Shown: one piece after another, positions 23,041 through 37,004 of the stretch
Layout of the letters: every line of letters begins with the position of its first letter
How positions within the stretch are numbered: the stretch's first letter is position 1
Translations under genes and position numbers: made by a program
The notes under the pieces: generated by a model
Told to the model about the DNA's origin: nothing
The model's input: only the letters and a program-made list of their open reading frames with translations
The model's database searches: none
NCBI RefSeq assembly: GCF_037975245.1
Contig: NC_092561.1
Span: 15,195,001-15,259,000 of the forward strand
Reading direction: 5' to 3'
Source of the DNA: Apostichopus japonicus
Taxonomy: Eukaryota; Echinodermata; Holothuroidea; Aspidochirotida; Stichopodidae
DNA length: 64,000 bases

Positions 23041-23960
23041 TGCAATTAAAGGATCGTGAAGGGGGGGGGGGGATATTTCTAACCTCTGAACTATCCTTTA
23101 AATGATCCATATTTCCTGGCAGCCGTAAGCAATCACCCATACAGGGGACGGTGGAAGGAGGTCCAATATGGTGGCACCAACTTCGAGTGCAGGGAGGTTG
23201 GGCTTGCCACTTTGATAAAGGGGACATACAAAAACGGTTACATCAAATCTTTTTGACAAAATGAAATTTCTGTGCAATTCGCACCACAAATTCAAATATT
23301 AGAATGTTTTTTCTCTTTGTTCAACAGGGCATGTTTCCATTACAACTGTTTTTCATGTTTCAACAGAAGAGCACTGTTTACTTATAAATGAACATATTTT
23401 AATTACAACAAATTGAAAATATTGTACTGTATTTTTTACCAATAAGGGGTAAATTCTTATTTATGAAAAGATACTTTAGGAGGGATTTTGGGGAACAAAA
23501 ACTGTCAGGTTCGGTACCGGTGACCCCCCCCCCATCCCCAGCCACCTCCCCGCCCTTGGAATCACCCTAAGTTGATCTACATCACTTTCAGTTCGATAAC
23601 ATCTGAAAAGCCGGTGTCCTCAAATCTTTAAACTTTCACTGACCATCTAGTACAGGACATAATTTGCTAGATTGTCCTTTCAACTTTACTATTAATTTGA
23701 ATATGTACTGTTATGCTTTCTTATTCGCCAGGTTCAACACATCGAGTACAATGTATGTTGACATTATTATTATTATATTTTTTGAGTCAATAAAATCTTG
23801 AAATTTATGCACAACTATAGTATTCATTAAGTAGCAAATTTTAAACTATTGATGATCTCTCGTACAGACAATCGCAAATAGACACGTCAAGTCTCCAGCA
23901 ACTCTTGTTGAGTATATCAGTACGTAAGCAACTGATGCAGTCGTAAAGCATGGGCCCACG
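23041..23960. other. Intergenic, no gene seen
   Basis: Contains a G run near 23060 and a C run near 23526, otherwise nothing recognisable. Confidence 0.5.
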
Positions 23961-24324
23961 CAAGGGCGTAGGAACCGGGGGGCTGGGGGGGGCTCCAGCC
24001 CCCTAGTGAAAAATGTGGGGGGCGGAAGTATCATTCCGCCCCCCGCTCCGCAAGTCAGAAAACCCCTTTTTCATTTCTAAATGAGAAAAAATTCTCATTT
24101 GGAGCACCAAATTGCATTTAAGGCCAGGTGAAAATGCAAAATTCTTTACAAAATGGAGTGGGAGTTGAAATGTGCTATATTGCACCAAATTGCATCTGAG
24201 GCCACCTGGAAATGCAAAAAAATTCCAAAGGGGAGGGGTCACCCCCTCCCCTTAGACCCCTCCCCCAGGCCGGCCATCAGTCTTCAGCCCCCCCCCCACT
24301 CAAAAGTACCTTCCTACGCCACTG
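23961..24324 (+). mobile_element. hAT-type MITE, family 1, copy 2
   Basis: Near-identical to 10595-10959 over its whole length, with the same ends CAAGGGCGTAGGAACC and TTCCTACGCCACTG. The flanking 8-mers (GGCCCACG and GCCGCCCA) are not an exact duplication, so the insertion is older or its target site has decayed. No coding content. Confidence 0.9.
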
Positions 24325-27114
24325 GCCGCCCACTGCTTGCGACGAAAGATTATAGCAAACGTGTACGGAAAAGGTTTAAAAAGCCTTTTCATAAAATATC
24401 AGATATCTCAGCTTCCTGAATTAAAGGCAATGTATTTTTCGATGCTATCCGTAACTGAATCTCATAATAATGGAGTTTATTAACTTGGATATTATCAACT
24501 TTCGTTCTAAATAGTGAAGTAAAAGTCGTAGTTTGACAATTTCCATATTTGCCTTTTGCATGTGATCAGGTGATTGATATTTACAGGAAAACGTTGCAGG
24601 GTGGCGAAATGTTGAGAATCGGTATCATTAAATGTCTTTCTCAACCGAAAACAAGAACGTAGTTGCATGTCGTTTATCACATACGTAGGCCTTAGTACAA
24701 TATTCAACCAGTATGAGGTATGAAAATTGTGGTGTCAGAAAGAATAACCGAAGAAATATATTCAAATTCAGTTTTCAGAAAATCGTGCATAAGACACTGT
24801 AAAAGTTATTAGTTATTCGCTCTCGATTGTTGAATCTCAATAAGCTTAAAATAGGTACCATTCAGTCCTCAGAGAATCATCTGGCTTTATATTAAAAATG
24901 GTTCAGATATTACCATCATGGTTTATCCAGAAAAAAAAACATCGTAAAGATGGTGTAACTACAGTCACCAAAAATTGTGAAAGGATGTCTGTTGTACATC
25001 GACCAGCTACAGTTGTTATTGTCACGTGGTTTATTTCCAAAGCTATATTTGTAAAGCTAGCTCTGGAAACATCAGTATCAACCGTTGAACAATGACGAAG
25101 TTGCTAAAAGTTTAGTTAGTAAATATTTATTCACTTAGTCACGCATGCGTCTAACATTATCTTTTGAAGCTAACAGTGTCAAAACATAAATGAATTAAGC
25201 ATAAAACAATAAGATTTCATTGGGTGTTTTTCACCCTCAGTCTATTATCAAACGATTAATAAATGAAATAAATTTAACTTTTGATCATTTTTGTGTGTGT
25301 TCGTTTTATTAAGTGATTTGATTCAGGTTTCTTGTGGTAGCTTCAAGTAGGCGAAAATTTACAACTGTTGTTTACACTTTATATCCGTATACCAGTATGA
25401 GTCTTCAAATCTCTTGGTTTCATCAGCACAGTAATTAAAGCACAGTAAAGGCAGCTTAAACTCCGATGTCAGAAAATTAATTTCTTTCTGCGTATATCGC
25501 TGACCAACCCTTAACCCATTATAGATCCTGGGTACAAAAAAAAAAAAAAAAAAAAACTTAATTCACTAGGCTCAACCCTATTTCCCTTATTTTGAGACTG
25601 CCATAGTATAATCATGACGATGTTACTACATGATTCGATTAAAGGTTAGTGAGCGATCTGCTGTGTGCTATTTACACGTGATCATATGATCTAAGCGAAA
25701 AGCTTTTATCCCTTTCCAAGGGACTCGTCATATACTGGGCGTAACGTTCTCATGATCATACGGTTACAGTTCATATATGCTATTAATATGTATGCACATT
25801 TAGTGTAACATTTGGAAGTGAAATGATATTCAATTCATGGGGGGGGGGCGGGGTGGTGGGGGGAAGAGAGCACAAAGATTAATTTCTTCGATTAATTCTT
25901 CATTAAATGATATAGTTTCTGTACTTCCAACATCCGGTTGATTGAATGGAACGATCGTAAAATTGTGGTATTTACTGATTATTTTTTTTTTATGCTATCA
26001 AATCTGCACGGGTTTAAAACCTCATATTAATTCAAAGACGAATGTTTAATGCAACGACAGTTGGCCACAAGCAGTGATTAACAATAATAGTAAACATCAG
26101 TCCGAAGCAAATTCTGACGTACGGTTGCGGGTGAAATTAATGGAGTGAAGCTAATTACTCAGAATATCAAATCCGGATGGTTAGGTTTCCATGAAATGAT
26201 TATTCACCTTTTAAAAGCAAAAGTTAAAAAACATGCATAATACTTTCGTCATCTTGGGATGAATTTTCAACGTTAACCAAGTTTACCGTAAAGCGAAGAA
26301 GTAAAGTGAAACAAAACGTGTTATTGACAGGTTTTATCGACCAATGAGAAACTTCATAAGGTAGCAAGTTAAGGTTTACATATCACCGATAGCGCCACAC
26401 TTCTCCGACTATCAGCCGTGACGTAACACTGGGATGTCTACCTTTTAGCAATAAATTTCAGCCAATGCGTAAATCAATTGCAATCAAATAAGTCAATGTG
26501 CATGCAATTACTCAGTCAATGTGCATTTGAATCACCAATCATCATATGATATATGTTTGATAATTTTAGTCATTAACTTAAGGTATGGAATAGTCAAGGT
26601 GCCGTCAAAATGTTATGATATTTGACGTAAATACAGAAACAATTTTCAACAAAAATGAATACTTGTTCAGATTTAAACAATTTGCAACAAAATATCAAAT
26701 TCCTTAAATCTTGCGAGGAATTCGACATTAGGCCTATGCTATTAAATGATTATTCATGTAAATGTAGTCGAGTAAACAATTTGCAGCCAAAATTATAAAA
26801 ATTATCACTTTTAATAATAAATCTCGCCAATTCCAAATTTTGACATAGAATGATGAATTACGCCCACTTCAAAATGTTGTCATTTTGAACAACCTGCAGC
26901 ATACTGATAAATTCATCACTTAATTAATCTCGTCCAAATCAACATTTTGCAATAAAATGATTAATGACTCTCGCATAAAATCTCCAGCATAAAGATACAA
27001 TGCAACAATTTCTAACATTTGACGGCATCTTAACGATTCATTATAGAAGTTAATGGGTCGTGACTGGCCTAGGCAAATCAGAGCATGGGTGGTCAAGGAC
27101 AAAGTTTGAGGGAT
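24325..27114. other. Intergenic, no gene seen
   Basis: AT-rich. An A homopolymer at about 25536-25556 and a G-rich run at 25841-25863 are the only local structures. No coding block was recognised. Confidence 0.5.
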
Positions 27115-27459
27115 TGAAGACTCGCCCCAAACCGCATGCGGCCATCTGACAAAGTTAACTTTCTGTTGCTTGCAATTGACGTTTGGTTCGTGTCGATACA
27201 AAATGCAGACAGTAATGAAACATGATACCTTAATTGTTATCTTTAGCTGGACATGAGAGGTCCATCGCTGTATCGTTTGTATACTGTGCTGTGGGTGTAT
27301 GCTGTATGTACTGACTGTACACTCATGGTCTAATTACCGACGGTAGCAAGCTGTGTGTATTTTCTGGGATCGATGGTAGTGTTTAACACTTCTGTTACAC
27401 CTCATTCGAAACTAGGTCAAATTACCGACATTAGACGTTTCTTTTTGCGCGAGTCTTCA
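27115..27459 (-). mobile_element. MITE-like element, copy B (TGAAGACTCGC ends)
   Basis: The inverted relative of 5778-6127, with the same 11-bp termini. Shared internal landmarks on the opposite strand include CACTTCTGTTACACCTCATT and AAAGTTAACTTT. A short open frame here is a by-product of the repeat. Confidence 0.7.
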
Positions 27460-29140
27460 CACCCTTTAAGGAGAAAGGGAGAGATGCTTAGAATAAATTG
27501 ACCGCATAAGAAGGGATAAATGTCCAGCTGTACCATTCATCAATATGAACTCAACAAAACAAAAAAACAACAAGGTAACAATCTCGTTTGTTAAAACAAC
27601 TTTATTCAACTATTTATCAAAATAAAGAATTTCTGTAAATTAAAAATTTGATATAAATTATTGCAAGAATATTTAAACTATTTTTGTTTACTTTCTCTTA
27701 GAGATCATACAAGTTATCATCTCTGTGCTTCGAACCGCACCACGAAACCCTTCACCGTTTGTTACTACAATTTTCATTTTCGCTGTATGAACTAAAAACA
27801 ATACCATGATATGTACATCTCTATTTCAATAACAATATTTCTACAGGCTTAAGTGATCCCTTGTCCAGCAAGTTTTCAATTGAAAAATCACAACATCCTA
27901 CCTTTAAAACAAAATGATTGCTTTCATAGACACTGGTTAAATTTGCACCTGAAATCTAGGTAGCGTAATATGAAAAACCTCTGACAACAACACAAAACTG
28001 TATAGTCGTTTCCTATTTGTTTCATGAAAGTCGTGTGAGCGCATTACCAAAACGGATTGATAATCGTAACCCGTTGTACAGACAATACGTGTGGACAAGA
28101 TGTCATCTTATGATATGTTACGTTCATTTTTAACGGAGGTCTCATAAACTTTTACCACTGATGATTATAATGCCGTCCAATGCTAATGAAACAAAGGATG
28201 AATTCCAGATTTCCTTTCCCGGACAAGCAGTTTATCATAGTGAGTGATACTACCATGCATGCTTGATCAAATCAGAAATAAAGAAAACTGAAGCGCTCAC
28301 GCCAACCAAGTTTTGAGTGATATTTATTTTTTTTAGGACAGCAGTCCATCACATATATCAACTGGAGAACAACATTTCACGGAGGCTCAAAGCACTCTCG
28401 AGATGGTGTCATAAGTTAGTAATTAGTATAAGAACATTTGGCAAATCTGGCCCAGCTGTTTGATTAATAAAATCTAGAACTGAGTTTAGATTCTTCAACG
28501 GATAGCTATAAAGAAGTATGTGTACTGATCGATGATGATGATGAGGATGTTGTAGCAAAGAACACCATCATCAAACAATTAGTCAAGGCGATTTTATCAA
28601 GTGTGGTTGATGGATTTTTACACTCATTACAGATGTTCATTTTTATTTGGTTTTTGCAACCCTTTCTGTTGATTTTTTTTTACACCAAATTTCAATTTGC
28701 CATGGGAAGGAGATGATTACATAAATAACAGGTACATATTCTCGAGATTTGAAGTCAAAGAAGCGACAGATCAGGAAATGTTCTAAATAATTTCAAACCT
28801 TCCTACCGGAGTATGAAACAAAGGGACAACACTTTATGTAACTTTGAAACAAAAAAAATGGACAGTTTTCTGTTTTCGAGTTAAGATATAACATCGTCAT
28901 AATAAATATTGCATGGATGGACACAAAACCGAGTTACGTTTAGTCATTCTGTCATTACATTAACTCAGAATGTCCTCATTACATTATAAACCAATCATTA
29001 CAGGAATAGTAGCAGAGCGGTTCGAAATTAGGCCCCATTTGATAAAACTCTCTATTATGTCTGCCAAGTACTTCATTCATATTTCTTCTAACATCATCAT
29101 GAGAAAATATACAAAACCTTGAAATTTAATCATTTAAAAA
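27460..29140. other. Intergenic, no gene seen
   Basis: AT-rich, with a GATGATGATGAGGATG tract near 28532-28550. No coding block was recognised. Confidence 0.5.
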
Positions 29141-29143
29141 TAA

Positions 29144-29146
<3 letters not shown>

Positions 29147-29194
<48 letters not shown>
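29147..29194. repeat. (AT)n microsatellite
   Basis: A pure TA run of about 48 bp. Confidence 0.9.
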
Positions 29195-29197
<3 letters not shown>

Positions 29198-30578
29198 AGC
29201 CATGAACAATTAAAGTAAAGCGGTCAATTTTCATAAATTCTTATGTCCTAATAAAATAATGAATATTTATGAACATGTTTCACAAATTATAAGTCCTTCC
29301 CACTATTTCTCATTTTACATCAGCCATTCCTGGGAAGCTCATTAATAGCTGATTAAAGCTCATTAATATGATGTAGGACAGAATATCGATCAAAATAAGG
29401 ATAAATTAAGGAATCAAAGCAGAAAAAGAGAAGTCAGCGTAATGTATCAAACTGTCATATTAGAATGAAGATGAATGAACAACAATCTGTCTGTTGATGT
29501 CAAAATTTGAACAAGAGGCTCATTTATGTAATAACTATTTATGTTGATTTCAGTCAATTTTTTGATACCATTTACATCCTAAAAATTCAACACCCATGCT
29601 GATCGTTAACCTCTTCCAATCAAATTTCATATCGACTAATGAACAAACAAAAAATACTTATTTTTTGAAAATTTCTGACAAGCTACTTAGATGTGATTAA
29701 TATTAATACTTTTCTGTTTTTGTAAAAATTAAAAATCCTAGCGGGTGGTCTTGCTTTGATCAACTCAAGTCTTATTTTACATAATTTCAGTGGCTTTGAG
29801 GATTGATGGGGGGGGGAGTGGCAAACTACTGCAAAGAGCTCCTTTATGAAGATATATGAATATCAAAACACATCCAGACATTTATAGGAAAAGATTAACG
29901 TGTCCAGTGACCTGACCATTAACCAAGCTGACCAATAGCCTGGCATGGTCTGGCCTGACCAATAGCCCAAATGATTCTCTGTATTATCCCCTTGTTATAG
30001 AATATATATAGAGTTGTTAAATTTCCTGGTTTGATTTTAGATTTAAATCCACTGTTATAATGCTACACTACAGCATAACTTTTAGATCCTTTAACTCCTT
30101 GACAAGACCTCTTAGAATCAGTGTTAGTTTAGTATGCTTCAGCACCTGGATGCGCTCGCAACGAGACATTTCCCACGATGCAAAATATATTTGTAATTAC
30201 TTGAATTTTTTATCACATGAGATGTCAAAACAAGTTGGGTTAACCATGTAAAGAAATACCGACACCTAGCTGTACATAGTCTTACAAACAGCTGGCTGCA
30301 ATAGTTTCACAACACATTTTGGCACATATGCCTTTTAAAGGTTAATTTCAAGCTCCATCTGGAACTGAGCTCTGAGTTACTGTTGTTATCAAGCAATTAT
30401 GCTAATTACCAGCTGCATGCACCATTTCAGATGAGAGGAAACCAATTTATAGTATTTATGAAAAAGACACACAGCAGTGAAAAAAACAAAAGAGGTCTGG
30501 TAAGATATCCAACCACTCTGGCATAAATTTAAGTTATAAAACGGTACCAGCTGCATCAGAGGAGAAAGAATCACCAGA
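29195..30578. other. Intergenic, downstream of IRAG-family gene
   Basis: No gene seen. May include extended 3'UTR if the polyadenylation signal proposed at 30579 is skipped. Confidence 0.4.
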
Positions 30579-30584
30579 TTTATT
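30579..30584 (-). terminator. Candidate polyadenylation signal of the IRAG-family gene
   Basis: Forward TTTATT, i.e. AATAAA on the minus strand, about 360 nt after the stop codon. Plausible position, no transcript evidence. Confidence 0.3.
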
Positions 30585-30944
30585 TTAAAATGAATCACTA
30601 TTGTGTATTTCAGGAGCAATTTGACATCACTGATTCTGTTCACCATCCCATTGTATTGTACACGCTGATGTGTAAGAGATAGTCTGCTCTCTACATCATC
30701 TATGATCAGAGAGAGGTGTTCCTCTGGCTTCTCTCTCTGTAACATCATTATCCACAGAAACAAACCACAACCAAATGTAGAAATGATTGCTGGACTTGTG
30801 AGACATACGACGGCAGCAGGAACAATTGTCTAGGTGAAGTACACTGGACTTGTGAGAGAACACTATGTAATGAATAGTAGAACGGAAATATCTCAAAAAT
30901 TAAATCATACGCTAGGATTGTGATCGGTAAGAAAAATGCCAACG

Positions 30945-31194
30945 CTACCGTGGCGGTGAATCGGAGTGTAATAGACTAGTGTACGGCCAGAAGAATTGTC
31001 TGAAGGTGGACCATGGAGATTCAAAGGCTAAGACACCTGCTTTGAGAGAACCGGCTGGCATGAGAGTAAATACTATACTGCAGCACGCTGCTAGGACCAG
31101 GAAGAACGTAGCGGCCAGTCGGGCCAGTTTTTGGACTTTCACCCATTGTATGGCGGACGGGTGGACCAGGAGGTGCGAGAACTGAGGGTAAGTA
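30945..31194 (-). CDS. IRAG1: IRAG exon M: C-terminal tail anchor and stop
   Basis: The acceptor CCACCAG (forward 31195-31201) is chosen because it keeps phase 2 and gives [13 protein letters not shown], matching the MYPKLCQHW step of vertebrate IRAG1 just before its membrane helix. A nearer acceptor (ACCCTCAG) would break the frame. The hydrophobic helix is [19 protein letters not shown] (about 19 residues), followed by a lumenal tail of about 40 residues ending DSPPR and TAG at 30945-30947. This predicts a tail-anchored type insertion in the ER membrane. Confidence 0.88.
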
Positions 31195-33530
31195 CTGGTG
31201 GATTTACTGGAGGAAGGAGAAGAGGAAGGAAATTATAACAATGCGAACAGATTTAGGGGTGAGGTGATGTACCCTTAATGAAAAGTTTTTACAAAGAAAT
31301 CATTAATACCCCCCTAGTACAATAGCACCTCCACGCTGGTCCATGTTAATCTATAAATTTCATAACTTCTTTGTATTTTAAGTCTGTTGGAATCCACCCT
31401 GTACCTGTGATTGCAGGATGAAAATGTCCAAAGAAGACAATCATGAACACATGTGGATATCCTGTGTTCTTAGAACCAATTTCCAAAATGAAAACTCACA
31501 AGTGTTCCTAAAACATGCATGGAAGCCTATGGATTTCTACATGTGTGACACAGTGAGAAAATGTGTCATGTGTAATTCTACAAGAGGCAAAGCTGAGACA
31601 ATTCACCCGAAGAATAATGCAACTTCAGGCGGTCTTGAAAGTAAGGCTGTTTTTCAATTGGCTGAATGCCAACAGATTTTTGTCATTTGCCAGAACAAAA
31701 TGGAGCTTGAATTAAGCTGCCAGTGCAAAATTAATGTTGTTTTTTGTATTAATTAATCCAGGAAATTACATGTGGGAATTTGATTTGAACCTATTAAAGT
31801 TTTTATGCACAGGCATGTTTTAGCAAGTGGCTATACATGTGAAGTTTCTTTGCCTGAACAACATAGACAACTTGTCACACAAACCCCTGCTAGTTCTCAC
31901 ATTTTCACACATGGGATTTCTTGACACAGGTAATTGTCGCAGAGTCCTGTGTTAGGTCCCTGTGTACTGGCGTTTCCACACGTTTTCGCATGAGAGAAAA
32001 AAGGGACAGAGGGTGAAAACTAGCATGTCTATGTCAATCTGTGTCAAAATCAAAAATGTTGGCACAAAGAGATTTCCAGGTATAATCACAGGTTTCCACA
32101 TGCAAATTTCGATTCTGCCTCACAGGTCTTACGTATGGGAAGGAAGTGAGGTCAAAGGTTACCTGATCTCCTCTTTATCATCTTCCTCCATACTATCCAT
32201 CAGTTCTTCCAAGTTCTCCACCATTATCCTCTGCTGTTCTCTGAGGTCCTCTAACTCCTGAGAGACTTGGTTGTGAACCCCCTGCTCAAACCTGGGTGGT
32301 TGACAAAAAAGACCAAAATAACTGACATGAATGAGATAAAATTAAGAGTGATGGTGGGGGGGTGGGGTGATTCGGGAAAGGACTTCTACCAAATTTAAAA
32401 AGTAAATATTTGTTTCTTCTCCTGATTGTTCTTTTTTTACAAAGATCTTAAAATCAACACTAACATCCTTCAAGCAATAGATTCATATATTAACACTAAA
32501 TGATAATTGACTTAATTGTTACTGTATTTCAATTGGAAATGGCTTAAAACATAGGTAATGTGCAGTGGTCATTTCCAACAATTTCCACATTAAAAATAGC
32601 TTTAAATTACTTTAAGAGCAAATAAAAAAAGATAGATTCAAGAAAACAATTCAAGCTAAAAAAAAATTCACTATGAATGAACACATTATGTACATCATGG
32701 TAAAGTGTATTAAAATCAAGAATAAGGCTGAAATTCTGTGAAAGTTTTGAGAAATGTATGCCCATGTTTATTTCTCCAAGAGGAATAATTCTAAATAACA
32801 AAATAAAAGAAAAACTGCTAGCAATCTGCTCATCCACTAAAGAGCCTGTGTATTAAGAGAATGTAAAAATGTAAGTGGGCATGATTCTAGCAGGATCTTC
32901 TTTAGAGGCTGAATTCAGCCTCTGAAGAAGATCCTGCTAGGATCGAAGCGTCAGGCTAACTTAAGTTTTACACTGGTATAATTCTGGACAGGTACGTGTA
33001 AAGTGGAAAGTAAAATGACATTATCAGGCCTAGAATTTCACAATTTCAGGGACTAAAACATGTCAGTGCATAAACAAACGAAAGATTATATTGATGCTAA
33101 ATTTAAATTCCAAATGGTATTGACTTTGAATTAACATAAAAGCAACGTGTGTCAGAACTGGCAGAAAGAATAAGGGCGCCAGTGTTATTTCTGTCTTCTG
33201 GCAAACAGCAGAATCTATTTGAATTTAGCATCCAAAATACCCTAAATTTCGAGGCCTTATTATTATTATTATTTCCAACTCTGCCGATTTGAACTTTACC
33301 CTTGTCTAAAGCTCTCATCACTACTAGGATCCTTCCCATCAATAGAATCCTTTCTCTCGGGTGCCATCTTCATGGAGCTTTTGCGTACATTGGATGGAGG
33401 AGTTGATGAATTACCTCCTAGGGCAAGAGGACTTACCGCTCTAGGTACAGGTAAAGAACCAGTGTCAGCAAATGTTACACTGTCAGGAAACAAAGATAGA
33501 CCAGGAAAAGACTTTTTATTCAAGAGTGAC

Positions 33531-33602
<72 letters not shown>

Positions 33603-36600
33603 ATACCTTCAATACCTTCCTTAACGATTTCTAACCTCTGGACATACAATCAAGTTGTTGAATCCTGGGCTCTGGGTCTGTTTTGTAGTGGAAGCAGTGA
33701 CCATACCCCCATAATAGGACCCGGCTCCCCCCCCCCCCCCAATGATTCCGATAGAGCACGATCAACAAAGAATCAAAACCTGGCACTTAAGGTTAACTTG
33801 GAATGTAAATGCAGCTTGGGGTTGACCTGCAACCAGCATTGACCTTTGACTTCCATTCTTGTTGTTTAAAGGCACAGTTTGATACAATTCAGTTGCTATG
33901 CATGTGCAGTAAAAACAGTTGATCCCCTTAAAGTTTCACACATTTTGTACTAGTAAAGCAAAAGAAAACTTTCTGCTTGGTGTATTCAGGAGCATGCATC
34001 TGAGCCATCAAGTCACAAACCAATGAAAACTACAGCTTAAATGTTCCATAGACTGAAATGCTGGAAACTATATTAAATAGAATATTCTAACGTATATTTT
34101 TCTAGCGCAATCATTTAATTTCAATTCAGCGTAGTACACAAGCAAACAGACTGTTTGAACCATAATTCACTTCTCAATATTTCCTCATAGTCCAAGTAAA
34201 GAAGCTTTAGGATTATCATAAATTGAAATTCCTACGATGAAAGTGTCAAATACTCTGTTCATTCGCTTTTGTGTCTCTGAAGAACTTGTGAAGACATGAT
34301 TACAATGGTTCATCCAACCTCCATTCCTCAGCCCTCTTGGCACATGCAATCCTGCCCCTACCTGCCCCTACCAGACTTGAATATGGAATTCCGTGAGCTT
34401 GTATGATTGGACCAATGACTGTACCTGTGTTTAGCACTGTCTTTGTTAGCACTGGTGGGTGACAACTTGGATTCACCTGGTTGAATTGTATTAGCCCGCT
34501 CCACAGGTCTTGGAAATGCAGAAAAAGAAGCCCTACCCATAGAAGTGGCCAGAGAACTAAATCTGCCCCTCGGATCCTGGGAGAACAATTTAGAATAAAT
34601 TGTTACAAGTAAGAAATTAATGAATGTTCTGAAGGATAAAGTTTCACCTACCCATTTGACCACTATGCCCTTTTTTTTTTTTTTTTTTTTTTTTGCCTAC
34701 AATATTTTCTGAAACCTCCCTTCAGACTAGACATATTTCCCAAAAAAGTGATGAAAAACTGCAGGGCTTCCTAGCAAACAATTGACTACATTAGTATAAC
34801 ATATCCAATTACAATTTTGAATGAAGATAAATACTATATCAAATAAATCAGTGACATCCGAACATTTCCAATGAATCCATATTACAAATCAATCCTTAGG
34901 CATTCTTGTAAGAGGAAGTACATCATTATATAATATCATATGATGAAATATAATATCATAAAATACATGTCTGATCATTCTTCGCCAAAATATTTGAAAC
35001 CTGAACTTTCCTTTCCTACTATCTATAAAATGTCAGATTTGAATTTGAATGAAGATTAGAATTGATTTTTTTTTTATTTCTTAGAATGAGATATTTTACC
35101 CTTGATTGGATCCTCTCACTAATCAAGTCAACTGTTTGCTAGGAAGTGAAGAGTATTTCATCACATTTTTTTTTGGGGGGGGGTGGCAATATGTCATGTA
35201 AAAGGAGTTCAGAAAAAAAATATTGTAGGAACAAACATTAATGCCAATTTTACTTAGTTCAATGAAATGTAAATCACACATTATGACCAAAAGAACATGA
35301 ACAACAAGATAGTCCTTATAGGGTCAGTGGGCAATGAGGTGTAAAAACTCCCCCCAAAAAATTGTTAAAAAGCATGTGTACAACAGGAATGACGAGAGAT
35401 GCTCGGTTGAAATCAATTGCTCGAGTAGGGTGACACTGAATGGTAAAAACAGCCACAAGGATCTAATCTTTTAACACTTGAGCATTATACTGAATTGAAA
35501 AATTTTAATGTCTGGCTTATTGACTTTAACATGAAGGGAAACTTGAATGAAGGAATGTTGAAAAACAAAATATTTATGTAAAGTGTGAAGAAAAAGAAAG
35601 TAACAAGATTGAAAAAAAAAATTAATAAAAGACTTTACCATTTGTTGATTCGACATTTTAAACGTATATTTCGGAAAGACTAATGAAATTATGTCTTGAT
35701 CCAATTATTGGCATGTCAAGGTTGGGCTGATAGATGCAATTACTGCCTTAAGATGTTGCCTGACATTATCGTTTCTTGAATTCAATATATTGTATTGCAA
35801 TCAAAGCATATATGTAAAGCTATCTTCATTGTTTCCAAATGCAAAAGCAATATGCAGTATTAGTAAAATTTGCCTGATAGATTTTATTCTTTGTTGGAAA
35901 TTAAAGTTAGCAGTTGACTTAATAATACCAGGCCCTAAAAAGCAGAACATTTTACCAGCTGAAATTACCAGTGGATTTTGCTGTTTGTAGAAACAAAAAA
36001 AACACTAGCAATTTTCTGACAGTCACTAAGAAAGATAAGCACATCTCATTGAACAATCGTCAAAAGAATAGGCAGTGATTTCCATAACTAACAATGTATT
36101 AAAGGTATGCTGTATTGGCCCCAAATAGGCTACATATTCAAATATGGTCACCTGTGGTCAAAATTCTGTTTTTATTACAACCTTTGAGGAAGTTTTCCTC
36201 TCTGGGACATTCAGTCATCTTGTGTGTTCCTTAAAAATGTCTGAGAACAATTTGGAGAGTAAAGACCTCCATGAAGTACTTTTTGAGAGCTTCTAGCAAT
36301 TATAGCGTGCTATAATTTGGGGCCTATACTGACTACCTTTAATGCTTAAGTTAAATTATTATTGGGCTGCTCTCATGAGCCTCTATAGTATAATGATGTG
36401 TTGTAATTCAGCAAACTGCCTGTGAGAACTCCAGTTTTAGCCAGTACATTTCTTTAAGCACTGGGCATTTTATAGCACTTTGCTAAAGTCTTGAAATTCT
36501 AGGCTTGCATACCTGACATATTACCTCTCAGTTAAGACTCAATTTACTTGTGTATACTTTGTGTTCCACTTGATGTGACTGCAAGAAGTCATTATAATTA

Positions 36601-36719
36601 GTAAATATCAGGAAACTCACAATAGTTTTATACCATAGGACTAATACTACTTAAAATACTAGATTTTCTCACCAACTTGCCTATTCTTTTGTAAAATTTT
36701 GCAAAAATGTATGTAATTT

Positions 36720-36773
<54 letters not shown>

Positions 36774-36966
36774 TACATATATATATTTGGTTGGTTGGCG
36801 TCTATCTGGACAGAGTGAAGTATAGGCGAGAATTAGTTGAGACTGGTGGAACACTAGTAGTTGTAACACAAGTTGTTACTCAAGTTAGAGTTCACAAGTT
36901 GAGTGATCATCGGACAACTCTCAGAGTTGTCTGATGATCTACTAGTGTTCCACCAGTCTCAATATA

Positions 36967-37004
<38 letters not shown>

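Larger units (their letters stand above)
33480..34424. other. IRAG intron with AT microsatellite and SINE-like fragment
   Basis: Holds a TA run (33531-33600) followed at once by a fragment sharing ACCTCTGGACATACAATCA with the tRNA-like element near 57750. A C run lies at 33727-33740. Confidence 0.5.

Noticed and set aside
26920-27201. 93-codon open frame on the minus strand
   Set aside because: It overlaps the MITE copy at 27115-27459 and shows no protein features.
31418-31756. 112-codon plus-strand open frame within the last IRAG intron
   Set aside because: No domain, no splice or promoter context, and it lies antisense inside a well-supported intron.
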